A stretch of DNA of 64,000 bases. Origin: Spirosoma validum (GTDB lineage Bacteria > Bacteroidota > Bacteroidia > Cytophagales > Spirosomataceae). This document shows, one piece after another, positions 56,535 through 64,000 of the stretch. How positions within the stretch are numbered: position 1 is the first letter of the stretch; every line of letters starts with the position of its first letter. Location: contig NZ_JACXAA010000002.1 of assembly GCF_014699035.1 (NCBI RefSeq), forward strand, positions 906,909 through 970,908, written 5' to 3'. The position numbers were made by a program, and so were the translations under genes. The notes beneath the pieces were generated by a model that made no database searches, was not told the DNA's origin, and saw nothing but the letters and a program-made list of their open reading frames with translations.

Positions 56535-57551
56535 TTAAATTGAGATGGTTTTACCTTCAATGGCTAAATACGTTTCCGGGAAAACAGTCCGTGCTTCGTC
56601 TAAGAATAAATCAAACTGTTTGTAGCGTGAGGAAAAATGGCCAATTAGCAGTCGGCCTACCTGAGCTTTGGCGGCAATCGTAGCGGCTTGTAACGCCGTG
56701 GAATGATAGACTTCAGCCGCGCGTAAAGCATTATCTTCCAGAAAAGTTGCTTCGTGGTAAAGCAGATCAACCCCTTGCAGCTGAGGAATCAATTCTTCGA
56801 CGTAGCGTGTGTCAGAGCAGTAAGCGTACGAGCGGGGTGCTGGCCCTGGTTCTGTATAGTCAGCGGTTGCGTATAGTACTTGCCCGTTAGCATCCAGAAC
56901 ATCCTGCCCATTCTTTAACTGCTTTAGATACGCTACCGGTACATCATCGGGAAGTTTAGCACGTAGCAGATGCGGTTTTTGCGGCTTTTCGCGAAAAAGA
57001 AAGCCCGTACAGTCAATGCGGTGTTGAAGTGGAATTGACTGTACGGTCAGTAAAGCATGATCAAGTAGAAATGTAGACTGATCAGGATCAACAACCTGAA
57101 AATGAAGTTTGTAGCCCAGTTGAGAATTTGACACGCGAAAAATGGTGGTCAGTACGTCGTCCAGTCCGCGCGGCCCAAACAAATACAGGTCTTCGGTACG
57201 TCCTCCCAGGTTCAGCGACGATAGGAGAGGAGCCAGCCCAAAGTAATGATCCCCGTGCAAATGGCTGATAAAAATATACCGTAACCGGCCCGGTCGAATT
57301 CGTTGTTCAATTAAGCGCAATTGAGTGCCTTCGCCACAATCGATCAGCATGTAGTCATTGCCAATCGTTAGCAGTTGAGCGGTTTGATGGAGACGTAATG
57401 TAGGCGTAGCTGAGCCAGCCCCCAAAATAGTAAGGGCGAACGGTGTGTGAGCCGGTCGGTTTTGGTCCGGTTCAGTTTCAATCATTGCGTCAGGTCTGGC
57501 TACGTTCGATTCACTCACGGCCGACGCTGCCTCCGGCGTCGTACTCATCAT
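56535..57551 (-). CDS. rnz: Ribonuclease Z
   Basis: 338 residues from the ATG at 57551; the ATG at 57485 (MIETEPDQN) avoids the 41-nt overlap with the preceding gene and is an alternative start, since the conserved fold begins at FALTILGAGSATPT. Metallo-beta-lactamase fold: HLHGDHYFGL (zinc-binding), DCGEGTQLRL, CSDTRYVEEL, YHEATF and the C-terminal LIGHFSSRYK. The tRNA 3'-end nuclease removes trailers from precursors; the two tRNA genes at 62237 and 62345, encoded without CCA, are potential substrates. The genes at 57511 (STAS) and this one are coupled by overlap or close spacing. Confidence 0.95.
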   Translation of the reverse strand: MMSTTPEAASAVSESNVARPDAMIETEPDQNRPAHTPFALTILGAGSATPTLRLHQTAQLLTIGNDYMLIDCGEGTQLRLIEQRIRPGRLRYIFISHLHGDHYFGLAPLLSSLNLGGRTEDLYLFGPRGLDDVLTTIFRVSNSQLGYKLHFQVVDPDQSTFLLDHALLTVQSIPLQHRIDCTGFLFREKPQKPHLLRAKLPDDVPVAYLKQLKNGQDVLDANGQVLYATADYTEPGPAPRSYAYCSDTRYVEELIPQLQGVDLLYHEATFLEDNALRAAEVYHSTALQAATIAAKAQVGRLLIGHFSSRYKQFDLFLDEARTVFPETYLAIEGKTISI

Positions 57552-57921
57552 CTTCTTCGCTACGAAAATCGTTTTCTAATTCGTTCATGAACACAGCGTC
57601 GATGGCTTCTTCTACCGTCGGCAGAATAGTCAGATCGCTGAGATGCGACTTATCCAAAAAATCAATTAGATCGTCGTTCTTTGTAACAACCACGAAAAGG
57701 CCCTCCTCGTTAGTGCATTGCCGGTTTATTTTTCGAATGGTTGTGGTGCCAGCCATATCAATCGATTCCACAGGAGTCATATCGACAATAATATTACTGT
57801 AGCCTTCTCGGAATAAACCACGGCTAAGCGTTTCAAAATCAGTTGGTACGTTATCACCAAACGTCAGTTCTGTTAAGCGGATCAGGGCGTATTGTTCGTT
57901 TTTCTCGATTGTGTAATTCAT
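57511..57921 (-). CDS. STAS-domain protein (anti-sigma factor antagonist type)
   Basis: 136 residues from the ATG at 57921; an in-frame start at 57969 would add 16 residues. STAS fold: NYTIEKNEQYALIRLTELTFG, SNIIVDMTPVESIDMAGTTTI (the loop that carries the phosphorylatable serine in SpoIIAA; here S and T are both present), then DDLIDFLDKSHLSDLTILP. The tail (LENDFRSEEDDEYDAGGSVGRE) is acidic and extends beyond the usual domain. No kinase or anti-sigma gene is adjacent. Upstream of rnz on the same strand, so it is probably cotranscribed. Confidence 0.88.
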   Translation of the reverse strand: MNYTIEKNEQYALIRLTELTFGDNVPTDFETLSRGLFREGYSNIIVDMTPVESIDMAGTTTIRKINRQCTNEEGLFVVVTKNDDLIDFLDKSHLSDLTILPTVEEAIDAVFMNELENDFRSEEDDEYDAGGSVGRE

Positions 57922-58003
57922 AGACTGGTGAATGTAATTGTAGAGTAGGAAAACAGACGATCGGTACAAAGGAGCGCACCGGACAGTCTCTTTTCCTTAT
58001 TCT

Positions 58004-58942
58004 TTAATCATTTATTGCCTGCAAAATGTTGGTTTTAATTCGTGAAAGGGGATCGGTGGTTTCTCCCGGTTGAAAACGCTGTCCTGTTACTTTTTCAAAC
58101 AACTCGATATAGCGCGTGGTGATTTGCCTGACCCATTCATCTGACATATCGGGCACTATCTGACCGGTTTTCCCTTGAAAACCATTCGCGATAAGCCATT
58201 CTCTGACGAATTCTTTCGACAATTGTTTTTGCGGCTGACGAGCCTGCTGGTTAGCCGCGTACGTATCCGCGTAAAAGTACCGGGAGGAGTCGGGCGTATG
58301 GACCTCATCAATCAGATAGACCTGACCATCGTGATTGCCGAATTCATATTTGGTATCCACCAGGATCAGACCCTGTTCAGCAGCCATTGCCGTACCCCGC
58401 TCAAACAGCGCCAGTGCATAACGCTCCAACTGAACGTAGTCGTTTTCCGAGACGATACCCCGACTAAGAATTTCTTCCCGGCTGATGTCTTCATCGTGGC
58501 CTTCGTGGGCTTTTGTCGATGGGGTAATAATTGGTGTTGGCAGTCGGTCGTTCTCCACCAGACCATCAGGTAGAGCAACGCCACAGAGTATGCGATGTCC
58601 GTCACGGTACGTTCGCCAGGCATGCCCTGCCAGGTAGCCGCGAACAACCATTTCAACGGCATAGGGTTCGCACTTAAGACCGACGCTTACGTTCGGATCA
58701 GGCACGTCGAGCAACCAGTTCGGAACGATGTCGGCCGTAGCCCGCAGAAAGTGAGCAGCGGTCTGATTCAGCACTTGTCCTTTGAACGGAATAGGCCGGG
58801 GTAGCACTACGTCGAATGCCGAAATCCGGTCGGAGGCAACCATGACCAATTTGTCTGGGAACGAGTAAACATCCCGGACTTTGCCGCGATAAAATCCGGT
58901 CTGGCCGGGGAACTCAAAATTAGTTTCCTGAATGGCGTTCAT
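58004..58942 (-). CDS. purC: Phosphoribosylaminoimidazole-succinocarboxamide synthase
   Basis: 312 residues, the long eukaryote-like form also common in Bacteroidota, against about 240 in E. coli. It joins CAIR and aspartate with ATP in step 8 (or 7) of purine synthesis. Motifs: [28 protein letters not shown] (nucleotide-binding), [17 protein letters not shown], and the ending [16 protein letters not shown] with the catalytic acidic residue. Monocistronic, separated by 82 nt from the STAS gene. A TATCTTCG sequence about 20 nt upstream of the start is a near match to the promoter consensus. Confidence 0.97.
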   Translation of the reverse strand: MNAIQETNFEFPGQTGFYRGKVRDVYSFPDKLVMVASDRISAFDVVLPRPIPFKGQVLNQTAAHFLRATADIVPNWLLDVPDPNVSVGLKCEPYAVEMVVRGYLAGHAWRTYRDGHRILCGVALPDGLVENDRLPTPIITPSTKAHEGHDEDISREEILSRGIVSENDYVQLERYALALFERGTAMAAEQGLILVDTKYEFGNHDGQVYLIDEVHTPDSSRYFYADTYAANQQARQPQKQLSKEFVREWLIANGFQGKTGQIVPDMSDEWVRQITTRYIELFEKVTGQRFQPGETTDPLSRIKTNILQAIND

Positions 58943-59154
58943 CTAATCGGTTTAAAATGCGAAGATATCATTCGAGATTCGAAGTCGACGTTGATTATGT
59001 CAAGACAAACCTTGAACGATTATAAAGACCCAAAGAAAGCAATTCCTACAGCGGCATAAAGGTCTCAAAGACTATTTATTTCGTATAATCAATTAGTCGT
59101 GACTCTGTGACCTTTGTGTTTCTGTATTAATGAATGAAAGTTACTGCTGCACAC

Positions 59155-60330
59155 TTATAGTTTTTCGATCACAAGCGCCGAAGCGCCACCACCTCCGTTG
59201 CAGATACCGACTGCGCCATAACGGCCGTTGTTCTGCTGTAAGACATTGGTAAGAGTTGTGACAATTCGGGCGCCAGACGCTCCCAGTGGGTGACCAAGGG
59301 ATACGGCTCCCCCAAACACATTCAGTTTTTCCTGGGGTATCGTCAAGATCTTACTGAACGCTAGTGGTACAACGGCAAAGGCTTCATTGACCTCAAAAAA
59401 ATCAATATCCCCGGCCGTCAATCCGGCTCGTTCGAGGGCCAGAGGGACGGCTTTGGTTGGCGCGGTGGTGAACCATTGGGGCTCCTGTTCAGCGTCAGCG
59501 TAAGACAGAATCCGCGCCAAGGGTTTTAGCCCCAGTTCATCCGCTTTACGGCGACTCATCACGACTAACGCGGACGCGCCATCGCTAATGGGCGACGAAC
59601 TGGCGGGCGTTACGGTTCCACTGGGCGTGAAGGCCGCTTTCAACGTCGGAATTTTGTCGTAAATAACGTTTGTATACTCTTCGTCTTCGCTCACCGTTAC
59701 GTTGCCTTTGCGGCTAGTGACCTCAACCGGTACGATTTCAGTGTTGAACTGACCGTTTTGCGTACTCGCTTCTGCCCGTCGGTAAGACTGTGTCGTATAA
59801 GCATCCTGTTCCTGACGACTGATGCCGTATTTCTCGGCGGTCTGGTCAGCAAAGACACCCATGGCGCATTGATCGTACGCATCGACCAACCCATCACGGG
59901 CTAGTCCGTCGACCAGTTCTGCGTTACCATATTTATACCCAAAACGTGCTTTGGGAACGTAGTACGGTGTGTTCGACATACTTTCCATACCACCTGCTAC
60001 AACTATATCCGCCTGGCCCAACTGGATAGCCTGAGCCGCCAGCATAATGGCTTTTGTGCCTGATGCACACACTTTGTTAATGGTCGTGCAGGGAACCGTA
60101 GGGGGGAGGCCCGCTTTCAGGGCTGCCTGTTTAGCGGGTGCCTGGCCAAGATTGGCCGACACTACGTTCCCCATATATACTTCCTGTACCTGATCGGCCT
60201 GTACACCCGCACGACTCAGGGCACCGCGAATGGCAGCAGCCCCCAGATCTACAGCCGAAAGGGTTGATAAAACACCGCCAAAACTACCGATTGGTGTTCT
60301 GACTGCGGAAACAATGACGACTTCGTTCAT
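59155..60330 (-). CDS. Acetyl-CoA C-acetyltransferase (thiolase)
   Basis: 391 residues. Type II thiolase forming or cleaving acetoacetyl-CoA. Active-site residues are conserved: C88 (NKVCASGTKAIM), H347 (GHPLGASGARI) and C377 (GICNGGGGASALVIE). The length and start MNEVVIVSAVRTPIGSFGG fit the AtoB/PhaA group, not the longer FadA-type. It lies 29 nt after the TPR gene and is the last gene of the three-gene run VWA, TPR, thiolase. Role in acetyl-CoA metabolism is certain at the family level; biosynthetic against degradative direction is not decided. Confidence 0.95.
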   Translation of the reverse strand: MNEVVIVSAVRTPIGSFGGVLSTLSAVDLGAAAIRGALSRAGVQADQVQEVYMGNVVSANLGQAPAKQAALKAGLPPTVPCTTINKVCASGTKAIMLAAQAIQLGQADIVVAGGMESMSNTPYYVPKARFGYKYGNAELVDGLARDGLVDAYDQCAMGVFADQTAEKYGISRQEQDAYTTQSYRRAEASTQNGQFNTEIVPVEVTSRKGNVTVSEDEEYTNVIYDKIPTLKAAFTPSGTVTPASSSPISDGASALVVMSRRKADELGLKPLARILSYADAEQEPQWFTTAPTKAVPLALERAGLTAGDIDFFEVNEAFAVVPLAFSKILTIPQEKLNVFGGAVSLGHPLGASGARIVTTLTNVLQQNNGRYGAVGICNGGGGASALVIEKL

Positions 60331-60358
60331 GTGGTTTTGTTGTTTTAGAGCGACAAGT

Positions 60359-61057
60359 CTACCAGCGATTTCCTGTCTGAACAGGCTTTGTTGTTGAGCG
60401 CTGGGCAGAACGGGTCAGGGCGTAAGGCAGATCATCACTTTGCATGGCGTCGAGTAATTGCAATGCCTGTTCTTCGCTTAGGTTCAATCGCTGAAAACGA
60501 CGTAGCAGTTCATCCTGTCGTGCCGACCGTTCGACCTGCTGACCACCCGAAGGCCGGGGTCTATTGATGAGTTGAGGCTTACGTACGACTGATTTCTGAC
60601 GCGGGTTTGCAGGGGGCACTTTACCCGAATAATGTATTTTAACTAACTCAAAATTATACCGGGCGGGTTCATTGTCGGGATTTTCCAGCAGCGCACGCTG
60701 AAATAAAGATAAAGCTGTAGCGCTGTCGCCCTCAAGGCAACTCATTACGCCCAGTTGTGTTGCGGCTGCGGTTCTCAAGTCCGGCCGGTCCGACTGAAGA
60801 AGGGCTTCATACTGCGGTTTTGCTCTGGGATAGAGTTTCAGCTGGAAATACGTATGCCCTAAGTTTAGTCGTACAGCTGGATCGATAGTCGTGGTTGTAC
60901 GACTCAGATAAGCGTATAAGCGTAGCGCGCGTGTAAAATCACCTGCCTGATAAGCAGTCTGGGCTTCCTGACGTGCCTGATTATTCCGTGAAATTTGGTT
61001 TAGCGAAAATAGATTATCCCACCAAAGCCAGACCGTAATGAGTAAATAAATCATCAT
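60359..61057 (-). CDS. Tetratricopeptide-repeat protein, BatC-like
   Basis: 232 residues. N-terminal hydrophobic segment (MMIYLLITVWLWWDNLF) followed by TPRs: QARQEAQTAYQAGDFTRALRLYAYL, RLNLGHTYFQLKLYPRAKPQYEAL and SCLEGDSATALSLFQRALLENPDNEPARYNFELVK (the last is the familiar TPR with a N...A...Y..A pattern). The C-terminal third is basic and Pro/Gln-rich. With the VWA gene 48 nt upstream this matches the BatB-BatC type pairs of aerotolerance operons (inference from architecture and order). It is preceded by VWA and followed by thiolase. Confidence 0.8.
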   Translation of the reverse strand: MMIYLLITVWLWWDNLFSLNQISRNNQARQEAQTAYQAGDFTRALRLYAYLSRTTTTIDPAVRLNLGHTYFQLKLYPRAKPQYEALLQSDRPDLRTAAATQLGVMSCLEGDSATALSLFQRALLENPDNEPARYNFELVKIHYSGKVPPANPRQKSVVRKPQLINRPRPSGGQQVERSARQDELLRRFQRLNLSEEQALQLLDAMQSDDLPYALTRSAQRSTTKPVQTGNRW

Positions 61058-61105
61058 GACGTACGGTACGAATGGTCAAAAATAAGACGAAACGCTGAGA
61101 TGAAC

Positions 61106-62068
61106 CTACAATCGGAACGTACGAATGGTTATAATTAGATCGAAGGCAATTAACCCCAGCGCAGCCAACAGAAAATAATAGTACTTATTGGTTGAAACGG
61201 CTACCCGGTGCTGATCAACGGCTCTCCCTTTTAGCGACCGAAGAACTCCCACCAACTCGTTGACGTACCGGTCATTGACGTCAGCCTCTACGTATTGTCC
61301 TCGTCCATTGCGGGCTAGATCCTGTAAAAATTGTCGATTCAGCCGGCTGCGAACAACCTGATGGTCATTGTCGCGCACAAAATCGCGCCCCGCCCGAATT
61401 GATGCCCCGGATTCCGTACCAACGCCAACCGTAATAAGCGAGACCCCTGCCGAGCGAAGTCGGGTCAGGCTGCTACGTTCGCAGGTACTAAAATTCTCAC
61501 CATCACTGAACAGGATAATTGATTTAACACTACGTTGTGTGGCCGGGTCGGTAAGGAGTTTCTGACGGGCTAGCTCAATGGAGTTACAAAGCTCCGTACC
61601 ACCAGTTGGGGAAAGGCTCGTGTGTACTTCACGCATGAACTGTTTGAGCGCGTCATGGTCATTCGTCAGGGGCGATAACACGAATGATTCAGAAGACGCC
61701 AGAATAAGGCCAAACCGTTCAGCGGGCAACGTATCACAGAGTTGCTGTATGCCATACTTAATGCGCTCCAGGCGAGTGGGTACTACATCACTAGCATCCA
61801 TCGATCGGGAAATATCAATAACCAGGAATGTATCGCGGCCCGTGGTGGCGAAGTCGCCTTCAGCTTCACCAAACGACGGACCAAGTAGAGCAATGATCAA
61901 TAACGTCAGGTAACTACCACGCAGAAAAAATTTAGGAATGACCCCCCAGGCCGCTGTGTTCAGCTGGCTTGCCAGCCGGAATGTGCGCCAGATGTAGAAC
62001 GCATAGAAGCTGATGAATAGCCCAATAAAAATAATTTCGGTACGCGAAAATTGATATAACCAAGTCAT
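61106..62068 (-). CDS. VWA-domain membrane protein, BatA/BatB-like
   Basis: 320 residues. Two N-terminal membrane helices (about 11-28 and 50-64), a von Willebrand A domain with the MIDAS motif DISRS (D85, S87, S89), TELCNSIELA (T of the MIDAS) and ILFSDGENF (second aspartate), and a C-terminal helix (YYYFLLAALGLIAFDLIITI). This arrangement is that of BatA/BatB in Bacteroidota aerotolerance operons, where several VWA and TPR proteins form a membrane complex. Only one VWA gene is present here, so it would be a reduced or split set. The tRNA genes follow upstream. Confidence 0.87.
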   Translation of the reverse strand: MTWLYQFSRTEIIFIGLFISFYAFYIWRTFRLASQLNTAAWGVIPKFFLRGSYLTLLIIALLGPSFGEAEGDFATTGRDTFLVIDISRSMDASDVVPTRLERIKYGIQQLCDTLPAERFGLILASSESFVLSPLTNDHDALKQFMREVHTSLSPTGGTELCNSIELARQKLLTDPATQRSVKSIILFSDGENFSTCERSSLTRLRSAGVSLITVGVGTESGASIRAGRDFVRDNDHQVVRSRLNRQFLQDLARNGRGQYVEADVNDRYVNELVGVLRSLKGRAVDQHRVAVSTNKYYYFLLAALGLIAFDLIITIRTFRL

Positions 62069-62170
62069 TTAGGAGGGGTATCAGGTTGACAATGACCCGG
62101 TTTCATGTTACGTCGGGTCGTGCCAACAGGGCGAAATTAGTGATTGTAAAAAGATTTTCTAGGTTGTGTC

Positions 62171-62201
62171 TTGCTGAAAACGTTGAATTGCCCTATCTTT
62201 G
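62171..62201 (+). promoter_or_regulatory. Promoter of the tRNA genes
   Basis: TTG at 62171-62173, exactly 20 nt, then TATCTTTG at 62194-62201: a perfect match to the Bacteroidota consensus TTG-N19-21-TAnnTTTG. Transcription would start about 62208, some 29 nt before tRNA-Ser. Confidence 0.8.
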
Positions 62202-62236
62202 TGTCCCAATCATTTAAGAAGGAAATGATTGGCTTC

Positions 62237-62323
62237 GGAGAGATGCCTGAGTGGCCGAAAGGAACAGTTTGCTAAACTGTCGTACTGGCAACGGTACCGA
62301 GGGTTCGAATCCCTCTCTCTCCG
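62237..62323 (+). tRNA. tRNA-Ser (GCU anticodon)
   Basis: 87 nt, with a type II long variable arm. Acceptor arms GGAGAGA (62237-62243) and TCTCTCC with G as discriminator base; the anticodon loop TTGCTAA within ACAGT/ACTGT gives GCU; the T arm GAGGGTTCGAATCCCTC. No CCA is encoded. Confidence 0.97.
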
Positions 62324-62344
62324 CTGAGTACACGAGTAAACCTT

Positions 62345-62418
62345 CGGGGTGTAGCGTAGCCCGGTATCGCGCCTGCTTTGGGAGCAGGAGGTCGTAGGTT
62401 CGAATCCTGCCACCCCGA
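62345..62418 (+). tRNA. tRNA-Pro (UGG anticodon)
   Basis: 74 nt. Acceptor CGGGGTG/CACCCCG with A as discriminator; anticodon stem CCTGC/GCAGG with loop TTTGGGA giving UGG; T arm CAGG...GGTTCGAATCC. It lies 21 nt after tRNA-Ser, so it is probably cotranscribed. No CCA is encoded. Confidence 0.97.
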
Positions 62419-62430
62419 CATTGAAAATCA

Positions 62431-62463
62431 AGCACTTAGCAGAAATGATAAGTGCTTTTTTTA
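62431..62463 (+). terminator. Intrinsic terminator after the tRNA genes
   Basis: AGCACTTA/TAAGTGCT stem (62431-62438 and 62449-62456) with a 10-nt loop followed by seven T. Confidence 0.8.
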
Positions 62464-62752
62464 TTTCGGTTTACAATCTGGTTTACACAGCGACGTATAT
62501 GCAAATCAAGTTGCAGTATAAGTTAGGTTGTGAAAAGTATGTGCTAAAAACGATGAATACTTAACACGCGGTGTTAATAATAAATGGAACTAACCGACCA
62601 GCTACCAAATATTGTTCATACGCAGTACAAACAACTGCTGATTTTTAGATCGTTTATCTGACCGATTTATATCGGGCTTGGCCAGGATGTAATGGGGAAC
62701 AAAGTGGAAGTTTTTGTTCTTTTCTAACCAACTCTACCGAAACAATTAGGCC
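62464..62752. other. Intergenic region, no gene recognised
   Basis: About 290 bases between the tRNA terminator and a hairpin at 62753. AT-rich, with a repeated GGTTTACA (62469 and 62480 region) but no coding frame. It marks the start of the accessory segment after the tRNA pair. Confidence 0.35.
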
Positions 62753-62795
62753 AATAATAAGCCGCGCTAGCAGAAACTAGACGCGGCTTATTATT
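62753..62795. terminator. Probable terminator
   Basis: Inverted repeat AATAATAAGCCGCG against CGCGGCTTATTATT with an inner CTAG/CTAG pair and short loop; AT-rich ends give T-runs both ways. It is 132 nt downstream of the stop of the truncated repeat-protein gene on the minus strand, so it may be its terminator. Confidence 0.6.
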
Positions 62796-62927
62796 CTGAT
62801 CACTGTAATTGTATCTGGTATTCCTACTAAAAGATAAGGTATGAATGCGTACAATGTGAAGCCGTATTTCGCAAGACCGCTGGAGCGGTGATTCCTATAT
62901 CCGTCAAACTCAATCCTAAGCTTACGG

Positions 62928-63278
62928 TTATTGCTGAAAATATTCAATTTTATCAGCATCACCATTATTCGTCAATACCGCTTCTCTCGGAAGACCAATG
63001 ATCACGGCACTTAGATTCAGAACCCCTTGGGTAGCCCCTGGTTTCAACTCCCCTAACAAGCCTACCGAGCGAAGCCCATTAGCGTCGATAGGCTGACTAC
63101 TCGTTAAACTATAATAGTTAGGCATTGAGTTATCCAAGGTCCACAAACTATTTTGCACCGTACGATTACCGACCAACGTAGCACTACTAGGCATGCTCAG
63201 ACTAACTTTAGAGTCTTTGGTAATCAATAACCTAAAGTTACCTTTGGTGGCCGCTCCACTTAGTTCGAATACATCCAC
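62928..63278 (-). pseudogene. C-terminal remnant of a repeat-protein gene, cut by an insertion sequence
   Basis: About 117 codons. The product matches the last 115 residues of the shared C-terminal module: VDVFELSGAATKGNF aligns with VDVLELLGVSTNGLI, SATLVGNRTVQNSLWTLDN with ATTIGGRSVSNSVWTFDN, and it ends GDADKIEYFQQ. The reading frame is intact to its stop but begins abruptly at the IS boundary, at the place where homology starts to be interrupted, so there is no real start codon (the GTG at 63276-63278 is an internal valine). The rest of the gene, if present, lies beyond the element and outside the window. Similarity to the intact module is lower than among the three giants. Confidence 0.85.
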
Positions 63279-64000
63279 TGTACGTCGTCAAATGAAAGTG
63301 GACAAAAGGGGTGAAAATGAGAAGAGACAATTTCCTAATCGCACGGGCGACCCCGTTGTTTCACCTAAATCACTTTGGTTATGTTCAATTCAACCAAAAA
63401 AGCCTCTCTTAGCCATTCCAAAACGGCTCAAGCATCTTCCTCTGAGCGCAAACCGGCTCTATCCATTATCAAAGACATTCAACGGCAGACGCGTCGGCAG
63501 TATACTGCTGAAGAAAAGATTCGCATTGTGCTGGAGGGATTGCAGGGCGAACAGTCAGTGGCCGAAATCTGTCGACGAGAAGGGCTAAATACCAACATCT
63601 ACTACCGCTGGATCGGACTGTCGAAGCAGCAAAGAATTTCTCGAAGCGGGTAAGAAACGACTGGCGGGTGATACGACTCGGGAAGCCACAGCTCCCGAAG
63701 TCCAATCCATTAGATCCGAAAATGAGGCCCTCAAACAACTGGTAGCCGAATTGAGCCTGGAGAATCGGCTACTAAAAAAAACCTTAGAGCCGACGACTAA
63801 CCACTACCATCGTATGACCCAATCGGAAAAAATGGAGATCATTACCTTGGTCGAGCAGTCAACTTTAAGTGTCAAGGCCACCCTTCGCGAGTTAGGCATC
63901 AATCGATCTACCTTTAATGAGTGCCGGGCCGCCCTTTAGGTTTGAGGGCCGGTAAGATTTCAAGATTTAGTAGCTTATCAGCAGTCAACCAGAATGGGAT
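63279..64000 (+). mobile_element. IS3-family insertion sequence, one end, continuing past the window
   Basis: The left end begins TGTACGTCGTCAAATG at 63279, directly at the point where the repeat-protein frame breaks, and the first 100 bases include AAAGTGGAC, a pattern I associate with IS3-family ends. A transposase gene on the plus strand starts at 63381. The other end and the target-site duplication are not in the window. Confidence 0.75.
63381..63939 (+). pseudogene. IS3-family transposase, frameshifted
   Basis: The first frame (MFNSTKKASLSHSKTAQASS, ATG at 63381) gives the HTH_Tnp_1 region RRQYTAEEKIRIVLEGLQGE and AEICRREGLNTNIYYRW. After YYRW the family continues SKEFLEAGKKRLAGDTTREA, but here this continuation is in the +1 frame (from about 63630): about 16 extra nucleotides after TGG shift the frame, and the original frame stops at 63651-63653. 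The shifted frame runs on through ENEALKQLVAELSLENRLLKK and a second HTH-like segment (MTQSEKMEIITLVEQS) and ends prematurely at GINRSTFNECRAAL. Programmed frameshifting is possible in IS3 elements, but it occurs at an A-rich slippery site, which is not the case here; the gene therefore looks inactive. Confidence 0.7.

Noticed and set aside
62210..62435. Two minus-strand frames of 73 codons across both tRNA genes, including the phrase GFEPTTSCSQSRRDTGLRYTP
   Set aside because: They are antisense to tRNA-Ser and tRNA-Pro; this peptide phrase is a known false gene product arising from tRNA sequence.

Overview
The window looks like a chromosomal segment of a Bacteroidota bacterium, most likely a Cytophagales member close to Spirosoma (inference). 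The grounds are a gingipain-type (C25) protein with a type IX secretion C-terminal sorting region, a LytS-type kinase with a seven-helix sensor, Bat-type VWA/TPR genes, a 312-residue PurC, very long secreted repeat proteins, and promoters of the Bacteroidota type (TTG-N20-TAnnTTTG, clearest in front of the tRNA genes).

Layout. 1-8 kb: the end of a lipoprotein gene, a C25/PorU-like peptidase, a membrane histidine kinase, a tiny Ser/Thr-rich lipoprotein, a NarL-type regulator and another lipoprotein. 8-13 kb: fumarase C, then a lipid module (HxlR regulator, fatty acid desaturase, cyclopropane-synthase-like methyltransferase) and a cold-shock protein. 13-15.3 kb: a cluster of small orphan genes, two of which are paralogues. 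15.7-20.3 kb: a MarR-TolC-HlyD-MFS drug-efflux operon with a paired GTTTAAAC operator candidate. 20.4-23.4 kb: a DUF819 membrane protein and a gamma-glutamyltransferase-like enzyme.

23.7-46.5 kb is the most striking part. Three giant secreted proteins (1180, 2096 and 3498 residues) are encoded on the minus strand and share one plan: a signal peptide, a different N-terminal head in each (jelly-roll-like, RCC1-like propeller, two GEVED domains), a stalk of 3, 5 or 10 full copies of a repeat of about 250 residues, and a common 140-residue C-terminal module ending in YFQQ. Long AT-rich spacers lie upstream of each. A fourth copy of the C-terminal module, at 62928-63278, has been cut off by an IS3-family element that runs to the window edge.

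46.5-62 kb returns to housekeeping genes: an NTF2-like protein, malate:quinone oxidoreductase, a nucleoside-phosphorylase-like protein, DUF2279, an outer-membrane barrel, an HtrA-like protease, a helix-hairpin-helix protein, the c-di-AMP synthase CdaA, ribonuclease Z, a STAS protein, PurC, a thiolase, and a TPR/VWA pair. tRNA-Ser(GCU) and tRNA-Pro(UGG) follow, and the accessory end with the truncated fibre gene and the insertion sequence starts directly after them. Fumarase and malate:quinone oxidoreductase act in consecutive steps of the TCA cycle; the remaining blocks look functionally independent.
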